From contig NZ_JACHMI010000001.1 in assembly GCF_014207985.1 (NCBI RefSeq), positions 6,183,001 to 6,247,000 of the forward strand: 64,000 nt of DNA, given 5' to 3'. Shown here piece by piece: positions 31,974 through 41,488 of the stretch (positions are counted from its first letter, which is position 1; every line of letters begins with the position of its first letter). The notes beneath the pieces were generated by a model, which saw only the letters and a list, made by a program, of their open reading frames with translations, ran no database searches and was not told the origin of the DNA. The position numbers and the translations under genes were made by a program. This DNA comes from Nonomuraea rubra. GTDB lineage: Bacteria; Actinomycetota; Actinomycetes; Streptosporangiales; Streptosporangiaceae.

Positions 31974-32982
31974 GAGGCGATCTAGTGAGGAGGGCTGTGC
32001 CGAGTTCGGTCGGGTGGTGGAGCATCAGATTGGCCTGGCGGACACTGGCGATGAGATTGGCCTGACGGAGGACGTGGGCGTGCTCACTCGCCGTGGAGAC
32101 TGAGATGCCGGCGTCGCGGGCCAGTTCGCTGGTGCTGCAGCCTGGGGTATGTGATATGCGGTTGAGGATTTCCGCTCGGGTGCGGCCCAGCAGGGCCTCC
32201 AGGGCATTGCCCGCTTGGGCGTTCGAAGTGGTCCGGCGGGGAATCGGATAGGTCAGCACAGGAGGCAGGGCCGGGTCCACCAGCGCGACAGGGTTCCCTC
32301 GGCCGAGGTAGGAGGGGATCAGGGTCAGACCGCGTCCGCGGAGCTGGATCTCCCGGCCGGCTCCCGCCGGATAGTCGACCTCCAACACCGGAGGACGCCA
32401 GCGTATTGCCGACGTCAGGTTGGCCAGCATCTGCTCGGCGCCGCCAGTGAAGAGGTGACGTTGCATGATGGCGCGCTCTGTGGCCAGCGCGCGATCGATC
32501 TCAGACCAGTGGGGGGTGAGCACGGCTCGGCAGTAGCCGGCCACGACACGTCCGAGCCGTCGCATGGACCCCTGATCGCCGCGCGCGAGCTCCTCCAGGT
32601 CGGCCGAGGGTAAGCCGCTGCTGCGGCGCAGGACCTCCATCTCGCTTCGGACGCGTTTTCGCGGAGTGTCCACCAATGCCTGGAAGGCAGCCTCGTCTCC
32701 CAGTTGCGCTTGGATCGGCGTAAGGAAATCAGGAAAATAGGGCCCGCGAGGAGCGAGGGGAAGCAGCACAGCGCGGGAAGACGGCAGCAGGCCGCGTTCG
32801 GTCAGCCGGAGGTGCGCTTGTCGCCGCCAGGCGGCAAGCGCACGGTCGCTGTCACGGGATTGCAGGCGGTGCAAGCTGCCGACCATCTCCCAAAGCAGGT
32901 CGGTCCGGGTCGCAAGGCGGGTGAGCGCAAGATCCTCTGCGGTGAAAACGATCCTCAGCACGCTTCTGACGTGCTCTCTCAA
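31963..32982 (-). CDS. ArsR/SmtB-like winged-helix transcriptional regulator
   Basis: 339 aa. The last 90 residues are a winged helix ([20 protein letters not shown], then [20 protein letters not shown]), typical of the ArsR superfamily. Residues 1-240 are a long domain found in actinobacterial regulators beginning with a phrase like [16 protein letters not shown], ligand unknown. The TTG at 32982 is preceded by GGAAGGGGAAG; the GTG at 32961, nearer the conserved start, is the alternative. The stop overlaps the start of the PEBP pseudogene; regulator-PEBP pairs of this kind recur in actinobacteria. With the partner dead, the regulator may be non-essential. Confidence 0.82.
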   Translation of the reverse strand: MREHVRSVLRIVFTAEDLALTRLATRTDLLWEMVGSLHRLQSRDSDRALAAWRRQAHLRLTERGLLPSSRAVLLPLAPRGPYFPDFLTPIQAQLGDEAAFQALVDTPRKRVRSEMEVLRRSSGLPSADLEELARGDQGSMRRLGRVVAGYCRAVLTPHWSEIDRALATERAIMQRHLFTGGAEQMLANLTSAIRWRPPVLEVDYPAGAGREIQLRGRGLTLIPSYLGRGNPVALVDPALPPVLTYPIPRRTTSNAQAGNALEALLGRTRAEILNRISHTPGCSTSELARDAGISVSTASEHAHVLRQANLIASVRQANLMLHHPTELGTALLTRSPHVR

Positions 32983-33993
32983 GGTCTTCCCCTTCCTGGG
33001 ACTGGACGGGCAAGTGCGTGAGGTGCATGTGTGCTGTGGAGCGGCGTGCGATTGTGATATTGCGATGGAGTTACCTGTGGTGCGTCAGGGGGTCCGGTCC
33101 TGGGTCACGTCCCGTCGAGTGGTGTAGAACCGGCCCTCATCGGCGCGTCGCCTTTAACGACAGAGGGCCATCGCGTGAGTCTCTGTGTGAAACCGCCAAG
33201 TGACACGCAGAGGAGAAGCACACGATGGCCCTGGACCAGTCTGCCCTGTTAGAAGTCCTTTCGGTACTGAAGAACTCCGAGGCGAGCGAACGTATCCGGC
33301 ACGCCGCCGAGACCATCTACCAAGCCCTCATCGAGGCCGAGCTGACCGCGGTGATCGGCGCCGCCCCGAACGAGCGCACCCCGACCCGGGTGGCGCAGCG
33401 CAACGGGCACCGCCCCCGCACGCTGACCACCACCGCGGGTGATCTGGAGCTGCAGGTTCCCAAGCTGCGCACCGGCTCGTTCTTCCCCTCGCTGCTGGAA
33501 CGCCGCCGCCGCGTGGACCAGGCCTTGTTCGCCGTGGTGATGGAGGCCTACCTGCACGGCGTGTCCACCCGCAAGGTCGACGACCTGGTCAAAGCCCTCG
33601 GCGCCGACACCGGCATCTCCAAGAGCGAGGTCTCACGGATCTGCGCCGACCTGGACGAGGAAGTATCCGCCTTCCGCGACCGCTCGCTCGCCAAGCAGAG
33701 GTTCCCCTACCTGTTCCTGGACGCCACCTACTGCAAGGCGCGAGTGAACCGGCGGGTGGTCTCCCAGGCCGTCATCGTGGCCACCGGCGTCAGCGCCGAC
33801 GGCCGCCGCGAAGTCATCGGCTTCGCCGTGGGTGACAGCGAAGACGGCGCCTTCTGGACCGCGTTCCTGCGCTCGCTCAAGGCGCGCGGCCTGGCCGGAG
33901 TGCAGCTGGTCATCTCCGACGCGCACGCCGGCCTGGTCGCCTCCATCGGCGCAGTGCTGCTCGGCGCGGCCTGGCAGAGGTGTCGCGTGCACT

Positions 33994-36161
33994 GGAGCCG
34001 TAAAAAATCAAGGTGTCGATTCTGTGACTGCTGGGTTGTCGTCGTGTGGTGTGAGGGCGTTCAGGAGCGCGTCGGCGCTGGAGTAGCGGGTTGCGGCTCG
34101 GGTGACGGTGTAGTCGGTCTCCTCCAGCAGCGGGCGGACCCAGATCTGCGCGTTTCCGATGGTTCGCCGGCTCACCTGAAACAGCTCGGCCACGACTTGC
34201 CAGGTGCAGACCTTGCGCATGCCAAGGATGACCGCCAGGACGCGCTCGGCGTCGGTGATCTTCTCCTGGAAGATGCCTCCACGAGCGCTGGCCTGCCGGT
34301 CACCGCCGCGCTGGCGATGCTTGCGCTGCTCGGCCTCGGCGGCCTGCCGCAGCGACAGGCGCTCGGTCAGCGCGGCCAGTTCCGGGCGGCTCATCCCGGT
34401 CAGTGCCGGATCGGCGAGCAGCGCCAGCCGGTTCGGCCGTGCCGGGACGGTGTTGCTGTCCAGGAAGTCGCGCAGCGCACCGGCGCTGGTGAAGCGCAGC
34501 ACGGTGGGCTTGATCGTGAGTTTGCGGGCGGCCAGGAGCTTGCCGGTCTCGGTGATCGCCTGACCGATCGGCGGCTGGCTGATCTCGAGCATCTCCGACA
34601 GGACGCGCTGGGAGCAGATCTGGCGGAGATAGACAATGGCGATCAGGGTCTTGTCGGCGTCGGTGAGCAGGGGGCGTCCGTGGTTAGCCTTGGCCTGCCG
34701 GCGTGGGCCACCACGGATTTCGAAGTTGCGCTGCTCGGCCAGGGCCGCCTGACCCGGAGCCAGGCATGCGGCCAGCTCGTTCAGCTCCTGGCGGCTCATC
34801 CCAGTCAGCCGGGGATCGGCCAGAGCATGCAGGCTTTCGGACCGGATGCGCGCCTGGTCATCGCATGGGGACAGGGGCGGGTGGCCGTCTGCCGGGCTGA
34901 TTGTGTAGTTCCAGGCGCCGCGCTCGGTATGCGGGACGATGGGCAGCATGCTCATCCGCTCGGCCGACACCGACACGCCCAGCGGGTAGGCGTTGGTGTC
35001 CAGTTCGGCCGTGACGGTCAGCCCGGTGTGGGTGCGGGTCGCGGCGATGCTGTTGACCACGACCTCGTGGCTGGTCAGCGGCCTGCCGCGCCAGTTCATG
35101 GTGATGTGCGAGAACAGCCGGTGCTCTATCTTGTTCCACTTGCTGGTGCTCGGCGGGAAGTGGCAGACGGTCACCGTCAGCCCGGTCTCGGCGGCGAAGC
35201 CAGCCAGCTCGGCCTTCCATAACCGGAAGCGATAGCTGTTGGAGCCTCCGCAGTCCGCCGTGATGAGCAGCCGGTTCGCGTTCGGGTAGTCCAGGCTGCC
35301 GCGGCCGCGCCACCAGCGCCGGATCGATTCCACCGCGAACGCCGAGGTGTCGTGGTCGATCCCGACGTTCACCCAGCCCGTGTTGCGGGCCATGTCGTAG
35401 ATTCCGTACGGGATCGCGTGCGGCACGTGCGGACCGGTGAAGAAGAAGCTGTGGTCCTCAACCCGGACCGGGTCGCCCTTGGGCCTCCATTGTCGGCCGG
35501 GGTTCGGCAGATCGCCCAGATACTCCTTCTTCTTCGTGTCCACGCTGATCACCGGCTCACCGTCCGCCTGATGAGCCTTGACCTGCTCGTTGATGTAACG
35601 AAATTGCGCGTCCCGGTCCGGATGCTGCTTGCCTTCCAGCGTCTTGGCATTGGCCTGCAAACTGAAGCCTTGGTCCTTCAACAGCCGGCCCACCGTCGGA
35701 GCCGAGACCGGACGGCCCTGCCGGGTCAGTTCCTGGGCCAGATCACGCAGCGACCTGGTAGTCCAGCGCAGCGGCGAGGCCGGATCCCCGCGCTCATCCG
35801 GCTCCACCAGCGCCAGCAGTGCCAGCACCAGATCCGGGTCCTGAGCTTCAGCCGTCTTGCGACCGCCACCACGACGACGGACACGGCCATCCGGCAGCGG
35901 ATCCTCACCGGCCTCCAGCTCGAACACGCCGGCACGGACCGTCGTTTCGGACACTCTGGCCACTGCCGCCACCGCCCGCACCCCACCATGTCCGAGCAGC
36001 CGAGCCTCCTGGCCCATCACCAGACGCCGCTGCCGCTCGTTCAAATGCGGAAACAGCACCCTGAACCGCAAGGAAAGCTGATCGCGGACTTCGTCCGGTA
36101 TGCCCATACCAGGCCAACGAGTTCAAGATCGAAAAGCAACGCCTTATTTCTTGACGGCTCC
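33994..36161 (-). mobile_element. Complete ISAzo13-like insertion sequence
   Basis: A 2168-bp element with termini GGAGCCGT (33994-34001) and ACGGCTCC (36154-36161), the repeats continuing imperfectly inward (AAAAATCAAGG versus AAGAAATAAGG). It is flanked on both sides by ACT (33991-33993 and 36162-36164), a 3-bp target duplication within the IS256 transposase gene. It carries a single full-length transposase on the minus strand, so it is the youngest insertion in the window and may be active. Confidence 0.85.
34008..36107 (-). CDS. ISAzo13-like transposase with duplicated C-terminal helix-turn-helix extension
   Basis: 699 aa. Residues about 1-400 are the ISAzo13-type DDE transposase: VSETTVRAGVFELEAGEDPL, VISVDTKKKEYLGDLPNPGR, IPYGIYDMARNTGWVNVGID and LLITADCGGSNSYRFRLWKA, then STSKWNKIEHRLFSHITMNW. 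Residues about 425-690 are an extension of two tandem ~115-aa units, each starting LADP-x-LTGMSR-x-EL and containing a helix-turn-helix (VLSEMLEISQPPIGQAI; VVAELFQVSRRTIGNAQI). Known family members are often near 400 aa, so the extension is notable, though similar HTH tails occur in actinobacterial members. ATG 36107. Fills the element almost end to end. Confidence 0.88.
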   Translation of the reverse strand: MGIPDEVRDQLSLRFRVLFPHLNERQRRLVMGQEARLLGHGGVRAVAAVARVSETTVRAGVFELEAGEDPLPDGRVRRRGGGRKTAEAQDPDLVLALLALVEPDERGDPASPLRWTTRSLRDLAQELTRQGRPVSAPTVGRLLKDQGFSLQANAKTLEGKQHPDRDAQFRYINEQVKAHQADGEPVISVDTKKKEYLGDLPNPGRQWRPKGDPVRVEDHSFFFTGPHVPHAIPYGIYDMARNTGWVNVGIDHDTSAFAVESIRRWWRGRGSLDYPNANRLLITADCGGSNSYRFRLWKAELAGFAAETGLTVTVCHFPPSTSKWNKIEHRLFSHITMNWRGRPLTSHEVVVNSIAATRTHTGLTVTAELDTNAYPLGVSVSAERMSMLPIVPHTERGAWNYTISPADGHPPLSPCDDQARIRSESLHALADPRLTGMSRQELNELAACLAPGQAALAEQRNFEIRGGPRRQAKANHGRPLLTDADKTLIAIVYLRQICSQRVLSEMLEISQPPIGQAITETGKLLAARKLTIKPTVLRFTSAGALRDFLDSNTVPARPNRLALLADPALTGMSRPELAALTERLSLRQAAEAEQRKHRQRGGDRQASARGGIFQEKITDAERVLAVILGMRKVCTWQVVAELFQVSRRTIGNAQIWVRPLLEETDYTVTRAATRYSSADALLNALTPHDDNPAVTESTP

Positions 36162-36747
36162 ACTTCCTGCGAAATGTCCTGGCGACCGTCCCGAAGGGGT
36201 CGGCCGAGATGGTCGCCGCCGCCATCCGCACCATCTTCGCCCAGCCCACCCCGGACATGGTGCGCGACCAACTCGGCGTGATCGCGGGCATGCTCGGCCG
36301 CCAGTTCCCCAAGGTGCAGGCGATGCTGCACGAGGCCGCCGACGACATTCTGGCCTTCGCCGCGTTCCCGCCCGGGCACTGGAAGAAGATCTGGTCGACC
36401 AACCCTCTCGAACGGCTGAATAAAGAGATCAAACGCCGCACCGACGTCGTCGGCGTCTTCCCCAACCCAGAAGCGCTGCTCCGCCTGGCCGGTGCGGTGC
36501 TGGTCGAAGCCCACGACGAATGGCAAGTCGCCGACCGTCGCTACTTGTCCGAAAGCTCCATGGCCCTGCTCACCCCACCCACCACCAATCCACAGGAGGT
36601 GGCGCACACCGAACTCATGACGGCATAGTCGAACCAGCAGAGCCTCACGCGAGAACCGAACTACACCACTCCGCGGGACATGACCTCCAAAAACGCGACT
36701 CCACCCAACTCGGGGCATACCAGGGCCTCCAAGAAACCCGGATCGGT

Positions 36748-37014
36748 TCACTGCTTGTCGAGCCCGGCGACCGGTTTCGGCGCCGGTGCGGCTTCCTCAG
36801 ACGAGGGGCGCGTCGGGGCGTAAGGCGTGCCGCCAGAAGGCGCTTGCCCGGTCAGGGAATGCCCGGCCAGCATCGGGGCGACGATCCTCCGGGCGGTCGC
36901 CAGGCCCCTCAGTCGCTCTTCCAGGGCCGCCACCTGCTCACGCAGCGACTCAAGTTGCCCGCGGACGGACTCCTCGTCCGCAGCCAGCTGTTCAAGTAGC
37001 GATGCTTCGCCCAA
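36748..37014 (-). CDS. Small coiled-coil protein, function unknown
   Basis: 88 aa from a TTG at 37014. The N-terminal 45 residues are a strong coiled coil (LEQLAADEESVRGQLESLRE, QVAALEERLRGL); the C-terminus is a proline-rich disordered tail. No clear ribosome binding site is seen. It could be a real small protein or the remnant of a larger one; it lies just outside the IS256 right end. Confidence 0.4.
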   Translation of the reverse strand: MGEASLLEQLAADEESVRGQLESLREQVAALEERLRGLATARRIVAPMLAGHSLTGQAPSGGTPYAPTRPSSEEAAPAPKPVAGLDKQ

Positions 37015-37225
37015 CGTTATGCCCGACCTCCGCGTACCTGGCGCCGTGCGTAACCCGCAGAGATTGTACGACTACACAGAGTCACACAGGGCCTGCAACC
37101 CGTAACTGTAGATCGTGAAGAGACACATCTGTAACAGGCCCCTTACAGCCGAGCACAGCTCCACCTTCGCGACTGCAGACCGCCGGATGCTCGTGACACC
37201 TGCCGAGTGCGGGAAGATCGGGAAC

Positions 37226-37654
37226 ATGCCGATATCCATGCCCTCCGCGGACCGGTGTCCCTTCTGTGACTACCTTGCCGGGCTGAGCCCCGCCTCCATC
37301 CTGGAACAGGGGGAACACGTCGCCATCCTGGTCACCCGCTGGCAGCGGGGGCAAGGGCACGTGCTGGTGATCCCGGTCGCTCACCGTCCGACGATCATGG
37401 ACGTGGCCTCCGCGGAAGAGCGGCACTTGATGAACGCCGTGCGGCGGGCCGCGCGGGCCATCGCCGCCGCCTACGACCCCGGAGGCATCGCCATCTGGCA
37501 GAACAACGGGACGCCCGCGCACCAGACCGTCCCCCATGTCCACTTCCATGTCGCCGGCACCCTGCCCGACGGCGGCACGCAGTCGGGCGAGATTCCTCCT
37601 CTCGACCTCGACGCAACCGACGAGATTGCCAAGCGCCTCAGCCCTCACCTCTGA
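37226..37654 (+). CDS. HIT-family nucleotide hydrolase/transferase
   Basis: 142 aa. Begins DRCPFCDYLAGLSPASILEQ with the C-P-F-C zinc-binding pair and ends its catalytic core with the histidine triad HQTVPHVHFHVAG. Cytoplasmic HIT proteins hydrolyse adenosine 5'-phosphoramidates or dinucleoside polyphosphates. ATG 37226 is chosen with GGGAAG upstream; ATG 37238 (three codons in) also fits. It is 15 bp before the MazG-like gene, so the two form a small nucleotide-housecleaning operon. Confidence 0.9.
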   Translation: MPISMPSADRCPFCDYLAGLSPASILEQGEHVAILVTRWQRGQGHVLVIPVAHRPTIMDVASAEERHLMNAVRRAARAIAAAYDPGGIAIWQNNGTPAHQTVPHVHFHVAGTLPDGGTQSGEIPPLDLDATDEIAKRLSPHL

Positions 37655-37669
37655 GCGGGATCACCGGGA

Positions 37670-38107
37670 ATGCGAACCCACGGCCCCGTAACGCCCTTAC
37701 CGAATTACGGCGTCAAACCATCGCTGCCCCTCTGCGGACGCGGCCGAACCGCACAGCATGACCGGATAGGCGAGCACCTGAACTTCAATGAATATCAGCA
37801 GGCGGCGCTCCGAACGGCCGCTCCCAAGAACAAGCACAACGAGCTCTTTCACCTGCTCCTGGGGCTCGTTGGCGAGACGGGCGAGATCGCCGAAAAAGCC
37901 AAGAAAATCGTTCGTGATCACGATAGTGATTTCTCGCAGTGGGATTTAGAAGACCTCAAGAAGGAACTCGGCGACTCGCTGTGGTACATCGCCGTGATAG
38001 CCGATCATTTTGATATCGCGCTTGAGGAAGTTGCCCAACTCAATATTGCTAAGCTCGCCGACCGGCAGCGACGAGGAGTGATCGGCGGCAGTGGCGACGG
38101 TCGCTGA
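37670..38107 (+). CDS. MazG-like nucleoside triphosphate pyrophosphohydrolase
   Basis: 145 aa. From about residue 37 it matches the all-alpha MazG fold: LNFNEYQQAALRTAAPKNKH, FHLLLGLVGETGEIAEKAKK and LKKELGDSLWYIAVIADHFD with the E-x-x-E and E-L-G-D metal-binding motifs. It would hydrolyse non-canonical or excess NTPs to NMP and pyrophosphate. The first 35 residues from ATG 37670 are not homologous to the family, so the real start may be a CTG or TTG nearer 37775; no ATG/GTG in frame supports that. Downstream of and probably co-transcribed with the HIT gene. Confidence 0.82.
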   Translation: MRTHGPVTPLPNYGVKPSLPLCGRGRTAQHDRIGEHLNFNEYQQAALRTAAPKNKHNELFHLLLGLVGETGEIAEKAKKIVRDHDSDFSQWDLEDLKKELGDSLWYIAVIADHFDIALEEVAQLNIAKLADRQRRGVIGGSGDGR

Positions 38108-38874
38108 TGTGCAGCCGCAGTCACATCAGGCGCGCCGACTCGATGTAATGAGGTTACGCCCGGCAAGCCGTCATGCTCGGTCATGGACCAGACCACGGGG
38201 GGCAAGGCCGGCCGGTAGCTGAAGCAGCCACATTCGTACATGACGAACGCATGCCCAACGAAACAAGCTGCACCCCTGAACATCCGGCCAGGAAACGATC
38301 TTCGCCAGGGCGCTCCGGCGCTGCTTAGACACCATCTCAGCTACTGGGAGCCCGCTCCTGTTCACCGGTCAACAGCCCAATCATGACCACACCCCGGCAC
38401 TCTTCAGACCCGAGCCCCGACACCAAACCCCTTTGTCAGCAGGCTCTTAGAGTGACTATGAGTGATAGAATAAATATGTAAAGTCACTTCCATGGGATAC
38501 AGAGAAGCATTGTCACCCCGGACTCTCCGTCGCCGCCTTCCAACAATCGAACAGCGATTTCACAGCCACCATGGAGAAACGCAACGGTCCTCTCGAAAAC
38601 CGGCATGTTGTGCTAGGCAGTTCCGAGAGGGCGCCTGAAGAGCGAAGCTTGTGGTTTATTGCCGGTTATGCGTCGGGTGAGGTCGGGCCGGGTCGCAGCG
38701 GGTAGTGCCGGGTGGGCTGCAGGCCGGGCTGTTGGGCGGGCCGGTCTGCGCCGGTGACGGACAGGGCAGCCGTCGTACGGCCGCCGGTCGCCTCGCCTGT
38801 GGGAGAAGGCGCCTACCAATCAACGTCGCCCGGCAGTCACGCCGCGGGAGCCGACGATCGACGCCTACCTCAAG
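38108..38874. other. Intergenic stretch with an AT-rich island
   Basis: No recognised gene. At 38451-38488 AGTGACT and AGTCACT flank an AT-rich 24-bp spacer (ATAGAATAAATATGTA), unusual for this DNA; it could be an operator, promoter or attachment-site remnant. The rest has uneven GC and no coding bias. Confidence 0.4.
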
Positions 38875-39234
38875 TCAGCGGTCGAACCAGCGGCTCGCTG
38901 CCGGCAGCAGCAACGCAACGATGACGACCAGCGGGAGCCACAGCCAGACCCAGCTGTAACTGCTGCTGAAGGCCAGCATGACCCCCTGAAGGGCGACCGT
39001 CGCCCAACGCACCCTTTTTCCGCGAGTAGACCAGCGCCACAGCGACCAGGCCACAAGAGCCGGGAGGACCACGCTGTACGCGAGAAACAGCCAGGCCACC
39101 GGGTTCGCGAACGAGCGCGTGTAGGCGACCACGTAGGCCAGGTTCACGATGAGTAACGCGGCTTGGAGGATCATGATGAATCGAGCTGCCCTGATGACGC
39201 TCGACGCTCGTTCGGCTCTGCTGATCTCGGTCAC
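38875..39234 (-). CDS. Small integral membrane protein
   Basis: 119 aa from GTG 39234. A basic N-terminus (ISRAERASSVIRAAR) is followed by three or four hydrophobic helices (FIMILQAALLIVNLAYVVAY; VAWLFLAYSVVLPALVAWSL; WLWLPLVVIVALLLP). No family name recognised. No neighbour suggests a role. Confidence 0.6.
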   Translation of the reverse strand: MTEISRAERASSVIRAARFIMILQAALLIVNLAYVVAYTRSFANPVAWLFLAYSVVLPALVAWSLWRWSTRGKRVRWATVALQGVMLAFSSSYSWVWLWLPLVVIVALLLPAASRWFDR

Positions 39235-39305
39235 CCGCCCTACGTTGCCACCCGCAGATCACAACACGAGGGCCTTGAACGCTTCACCTGGAACGGACAG
39301 CGCAC

Positions 39306-39885
39306 TTACGGCGCCGGCCAGGCGTCCGTCCCCCAGGCCAGGGTGGGAATGTCGAGCGCGATCAGCAGCGTCGGCCCCAGGGGCGAGGAACGCGGCGCGG
39401 AGCACGTCGGCGGGCCGAGCAGCAGGCAGGCCGGCACCGGGCACAGCCCCACGGCGACGCCGAACCCGGCTGGCGCCCAGGGCACGACGCACTGCCGCGA
39501 CCGCGTCCGGGCCGATGGCTGGGGCGATGACAGAGCCGATGACAGAGCCGATGACAGAGCCGATGACTGGGCCGGTCAGCGCGGAGGAGGCGATCCCGCC
39601 CGGCAGCAGCCGGTAGCGACCCGCGGTGCGGATCAGGCGCTCCAGCCGGTGGTGCCGTGCGATTCGTTGCCCTCTCACCTGCGCGCTGTCCCTTCCACCG
39701 TTGCCAGGGCTCTGAGGAGGAGATGGCTGGAGACCCGCCGCCCGGTGCCCGCCGCCGACGCCTGCACGATCTCCTCCCTGTCTGTGGTCTCCGCACCACC
39801 CCTGGTCCGCGCTGTCTGCGGGGAGGGTCAAGAAGGCCACCCGGACGCGGCGCTTGACGGGCTTCGTGTACGGCCTGCCAGTCAC
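39306..39885 (-). pseudogene. Probable broken gene of unknown function
   Basis: The minus strand has GC-biased codons through HRLERLIRTAGRYRLLPGGI and ASSALTGPVIG, then after the S-x-I-G repeat the bias moves to another frame (GFGVAVGLCPVPACLLLGPP, LGPTLLIALDIPTLAWGTDA), ending at a TAA at 39306. The hydrophobic content suggests a membrane protein with a frameshift near 39455. Low certainty; opposing plus-strand frames are open too. Confidence 0.3.
39526..39573. repeat. 12-bp tandem repeat, about four copies
   Basis: GATGACAGAGCC occurs three times exactly (39526-39561) and a fourth degenerate copy (GATGACTGGGCC) follows. On the minus strand it encodes a G-S-V-I repeat. Confidence 0.8.
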
Positions 39886-40224
39886 GGCGTATACGCGTCG
39901 TCAACGTTCGGCGTCATGGCGGCGGCTATGGTCGTGGGCCATGTCGAGCCGCCCGATACCCCCACGAGCCACCGGACGCTTCCGGACGTCCGCACGCGGT
40001 GACACGACGACCCGTGTCGGACCGGCCCGAAGACCGTGGCCAGCGTGTATCGACCAGACCGCCCGATTGCACCGAACAGGGGGAGAGAGCACGACCATGG
40101 AAATGAGCTTGAAGTCGTCGTCATGCCCGTCCCTCGCCCCTTCGGCTCGCGCCCGCGGGCACGCAGAGGGCAGGCGCCGCCGTCCGGGCGCCGGCCTTCC
40201 GTCCGCTCGCTTTGTGCGTCTCCG
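39886..40224. other. Intergenic stretch, nothing recognised
   Basis: No gene or regulatory element stands out on either strand between the broken membrane-protein gene and the truncated oxidoreductase. Confidence 0.5.
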
Positions 40225-40629
40225 TCAGCGGTCCAGGCAAGTGACGAGAGCTTCGGCGATCTCCAGGAACTCCCCATGCGACCGGGCCGACGCCTGCACA
40301 TCGGCGAACGCCTCGCCGGCGCCGGCGCCTGCGACCTCGTGCAGGAACTCCACGACCTGGCTGACCGTGCCGACGTGAGTCACCTGTGCGGCCGGTGCCG
40401 GCAGATCCACGAGGGCCGGGTTGACGCGCACGACCAGCCGCAGTTCCGACGAGTCGCGGCCGGCCCGCTCGGCCGCCTGTGTCACCACACTCCACACGGC
40501 GCGCAGGTCTGCGGTGGGCAACGCCACCCGCAGCCGGCCGTCGGCGCGTCGGCCAACTCGGGCGAGCGCCGCCGGGGTGAGGCCCGCAAGACGGACCGGC
40601 CGCTGCCACAACACGTTCAGCGTGCTGGT
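40225..40629 (-). pseudogene. Luciferase-like (LLM, F420-type) oxidoreductase, C-terminal part only
   Basis: The last 134 codons match the C-terminus of luciferase-like F420-dependent oxidoreductases: LWQRPVRLAGLTPAALARVG then RRADGRL, ERAGRDSSELRLVVRVNPAL, and EFLHEVAGAGAGEAFADVQA. Everything upstream of about 40629 is unrelated and lower in GC, so two thirds of the enzyme, including the flavin/F420 site, is missing. Confidence 0.75.
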
Positions 40630-41020
40630 CACCAGACGGACGTGGCCGGTGCGGGAGTACGCATTGAGGAATTCCCTAAGGCTGGACAAGAATAGTGAGC
40701 GTGGCCGCTCCGGACGGAGTCCCGAATGCGGCGAGCTGCTCAACACTATCTTTCGGTATTCGACTACCTGGCCACTCATCGAGCATTTCGGAAGAGCCGG
40801 AAAGGAAAGTCGAAGCAGCGCGAACCGGCTACGCGGATCACTCGTCTGCGATTCTTCCGAAGCGGCGACCGCTTCCTGGAGTCGCTCCCGGATACTTTTC
40901 CTGCTCCTGATGGTCGGGGCACCCATGACGACTTCCCTTGACCCGGAATATCACCCGGCCGCGTTATTGTGCCGTGCAGCGATCACGGCTCCAGAGAGCC
41001 GTTCTATATATGGAGGCGTA

Positions 41021-41479
41021 ATGAGAAACGTTTACAAGGTCCTGGCCTATCTGGTGGCGATCCTGGTGGCAGTGCAGTCGGCGATGGCCGTCTGGGGCGA
41101 CTCCGGGCTCAACAAGTGGATCGCCGAGGGCGGCGTACTCGACAAGTCGGTCTCCGAGAGCGGTGAGGCGCCCTTCCCCGAGGTCCTCGGCCTCGTCGTG
41201 CACGGCTTGAACGGGAAGATCGTCATTCCGATCGTGGCCCTGCTTCTGCTGATGTCCTCCTTCTGGGCGAAGGTCGATGGAGCCGTGCGGGCGGCCGCGC
41301 TGGTGCTCCTGCTCGTCGTGCTGCAGATCGGCTTCGGCACGTTCAGCGGTTCGCTTCCGCTGGTCGGCGCCGTACATGGAGTCAACGCGCTGCTGCTGTT
41401 CGTCGTGGCGCTGCATGCGGCACGACGACCCGCGGCCGCAGTGGCCGCACCGGAGCCCCACCCGGTCGCTCGCGGCTGA
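41021..41479 (+). CDS. DUF6220-like four-helix membrane protein
   Basis: 152 aa with four transmembrane helices (about 6-26, 57-80, 90-108, 114-134). Conserved histidines at the membrane face (VVHGLNGKIVIPIVALLLLM and VGAVHGVNALLLFV) suggest haem or metal binding, as in the DUF6220 family; this is inferred. ATG 41021 is preceded by GGAGG at six bases. It ends 9 bp before the multicopper oxidase start; the pair looks like an operon and perhaps a membrane redox unit. Confidence 0.8.
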   Translation: MRNVYKVLAYLVAILVAVQSAMAVWGDSGLNKWIAEGGVLDKSVSESGEAPFPEVLGLVVHGLNGKIVIPIVALLLLMSSFWAKVDGAVRAAALVLLLVVLQIGFGTFSGSLPLVGAVHGVNALLLFVVALHAARRPAAAVAAPEPHPVARG

Positions 41480-41488
41480 CGGCGCGCC

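Larger units (their letters stand above)
33225..36628 (+). pseudogene. IS256-family transposase, interrupted
   Basis: The 5' part (33225-33993) encodes MALDQSALLEVLSVLKNSEA, VPKLRTGSFFPSLLERRRRV, the first catalytic aspartate region FPYLFLDATYCKARVNRRVV and LVISDAHAGLVASIGAVLLG, ending Q-R-C-R-V-H. The 3' part resumes after 36162 with F-L-R-N-V-L, MVAAAIRTIFAQP and FPPGHWKKIWSTNPLERLNK with the catalytic glutamate region, ending at a TAG at 36628. Removing the nested element and one ACT copy restores a continuous reading frame (CRVHFLRNVL). The plus-strand frame that continues past 33993 into the nested element is not a real protein. Confidence 0.9.
33103..36685 (+). mobile_element. IS256-family insertion sequence, split by a nested ISAzo13-like element
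   Basis: Left end 33103-33127 and right end 36661-36685 are 25-bp imperfect inverted repeats (22 of 25 match; shared core GAGTGGTGTAG). They bracket an IS256-type transposase gene cut in two by the 2.17-kb element at 33994-36161. No matching 8-9-bp target duplication is visible outside the repeats, so the flanks have probably changed since insertion. Confidence 0.85.

Noticed and set aside
33994..35222. Apparent long extension of the IS256 transposase frame beyond 33993
   Set aside because: The frame reads antisense through the nested element; the true continuation of the transposase is at 36162-36628.
39526..39573. Short tandem repeat considered as a CRISPR array
   Set aside because: Units are 12 bp and contiguous with no spacers and no cas genes.
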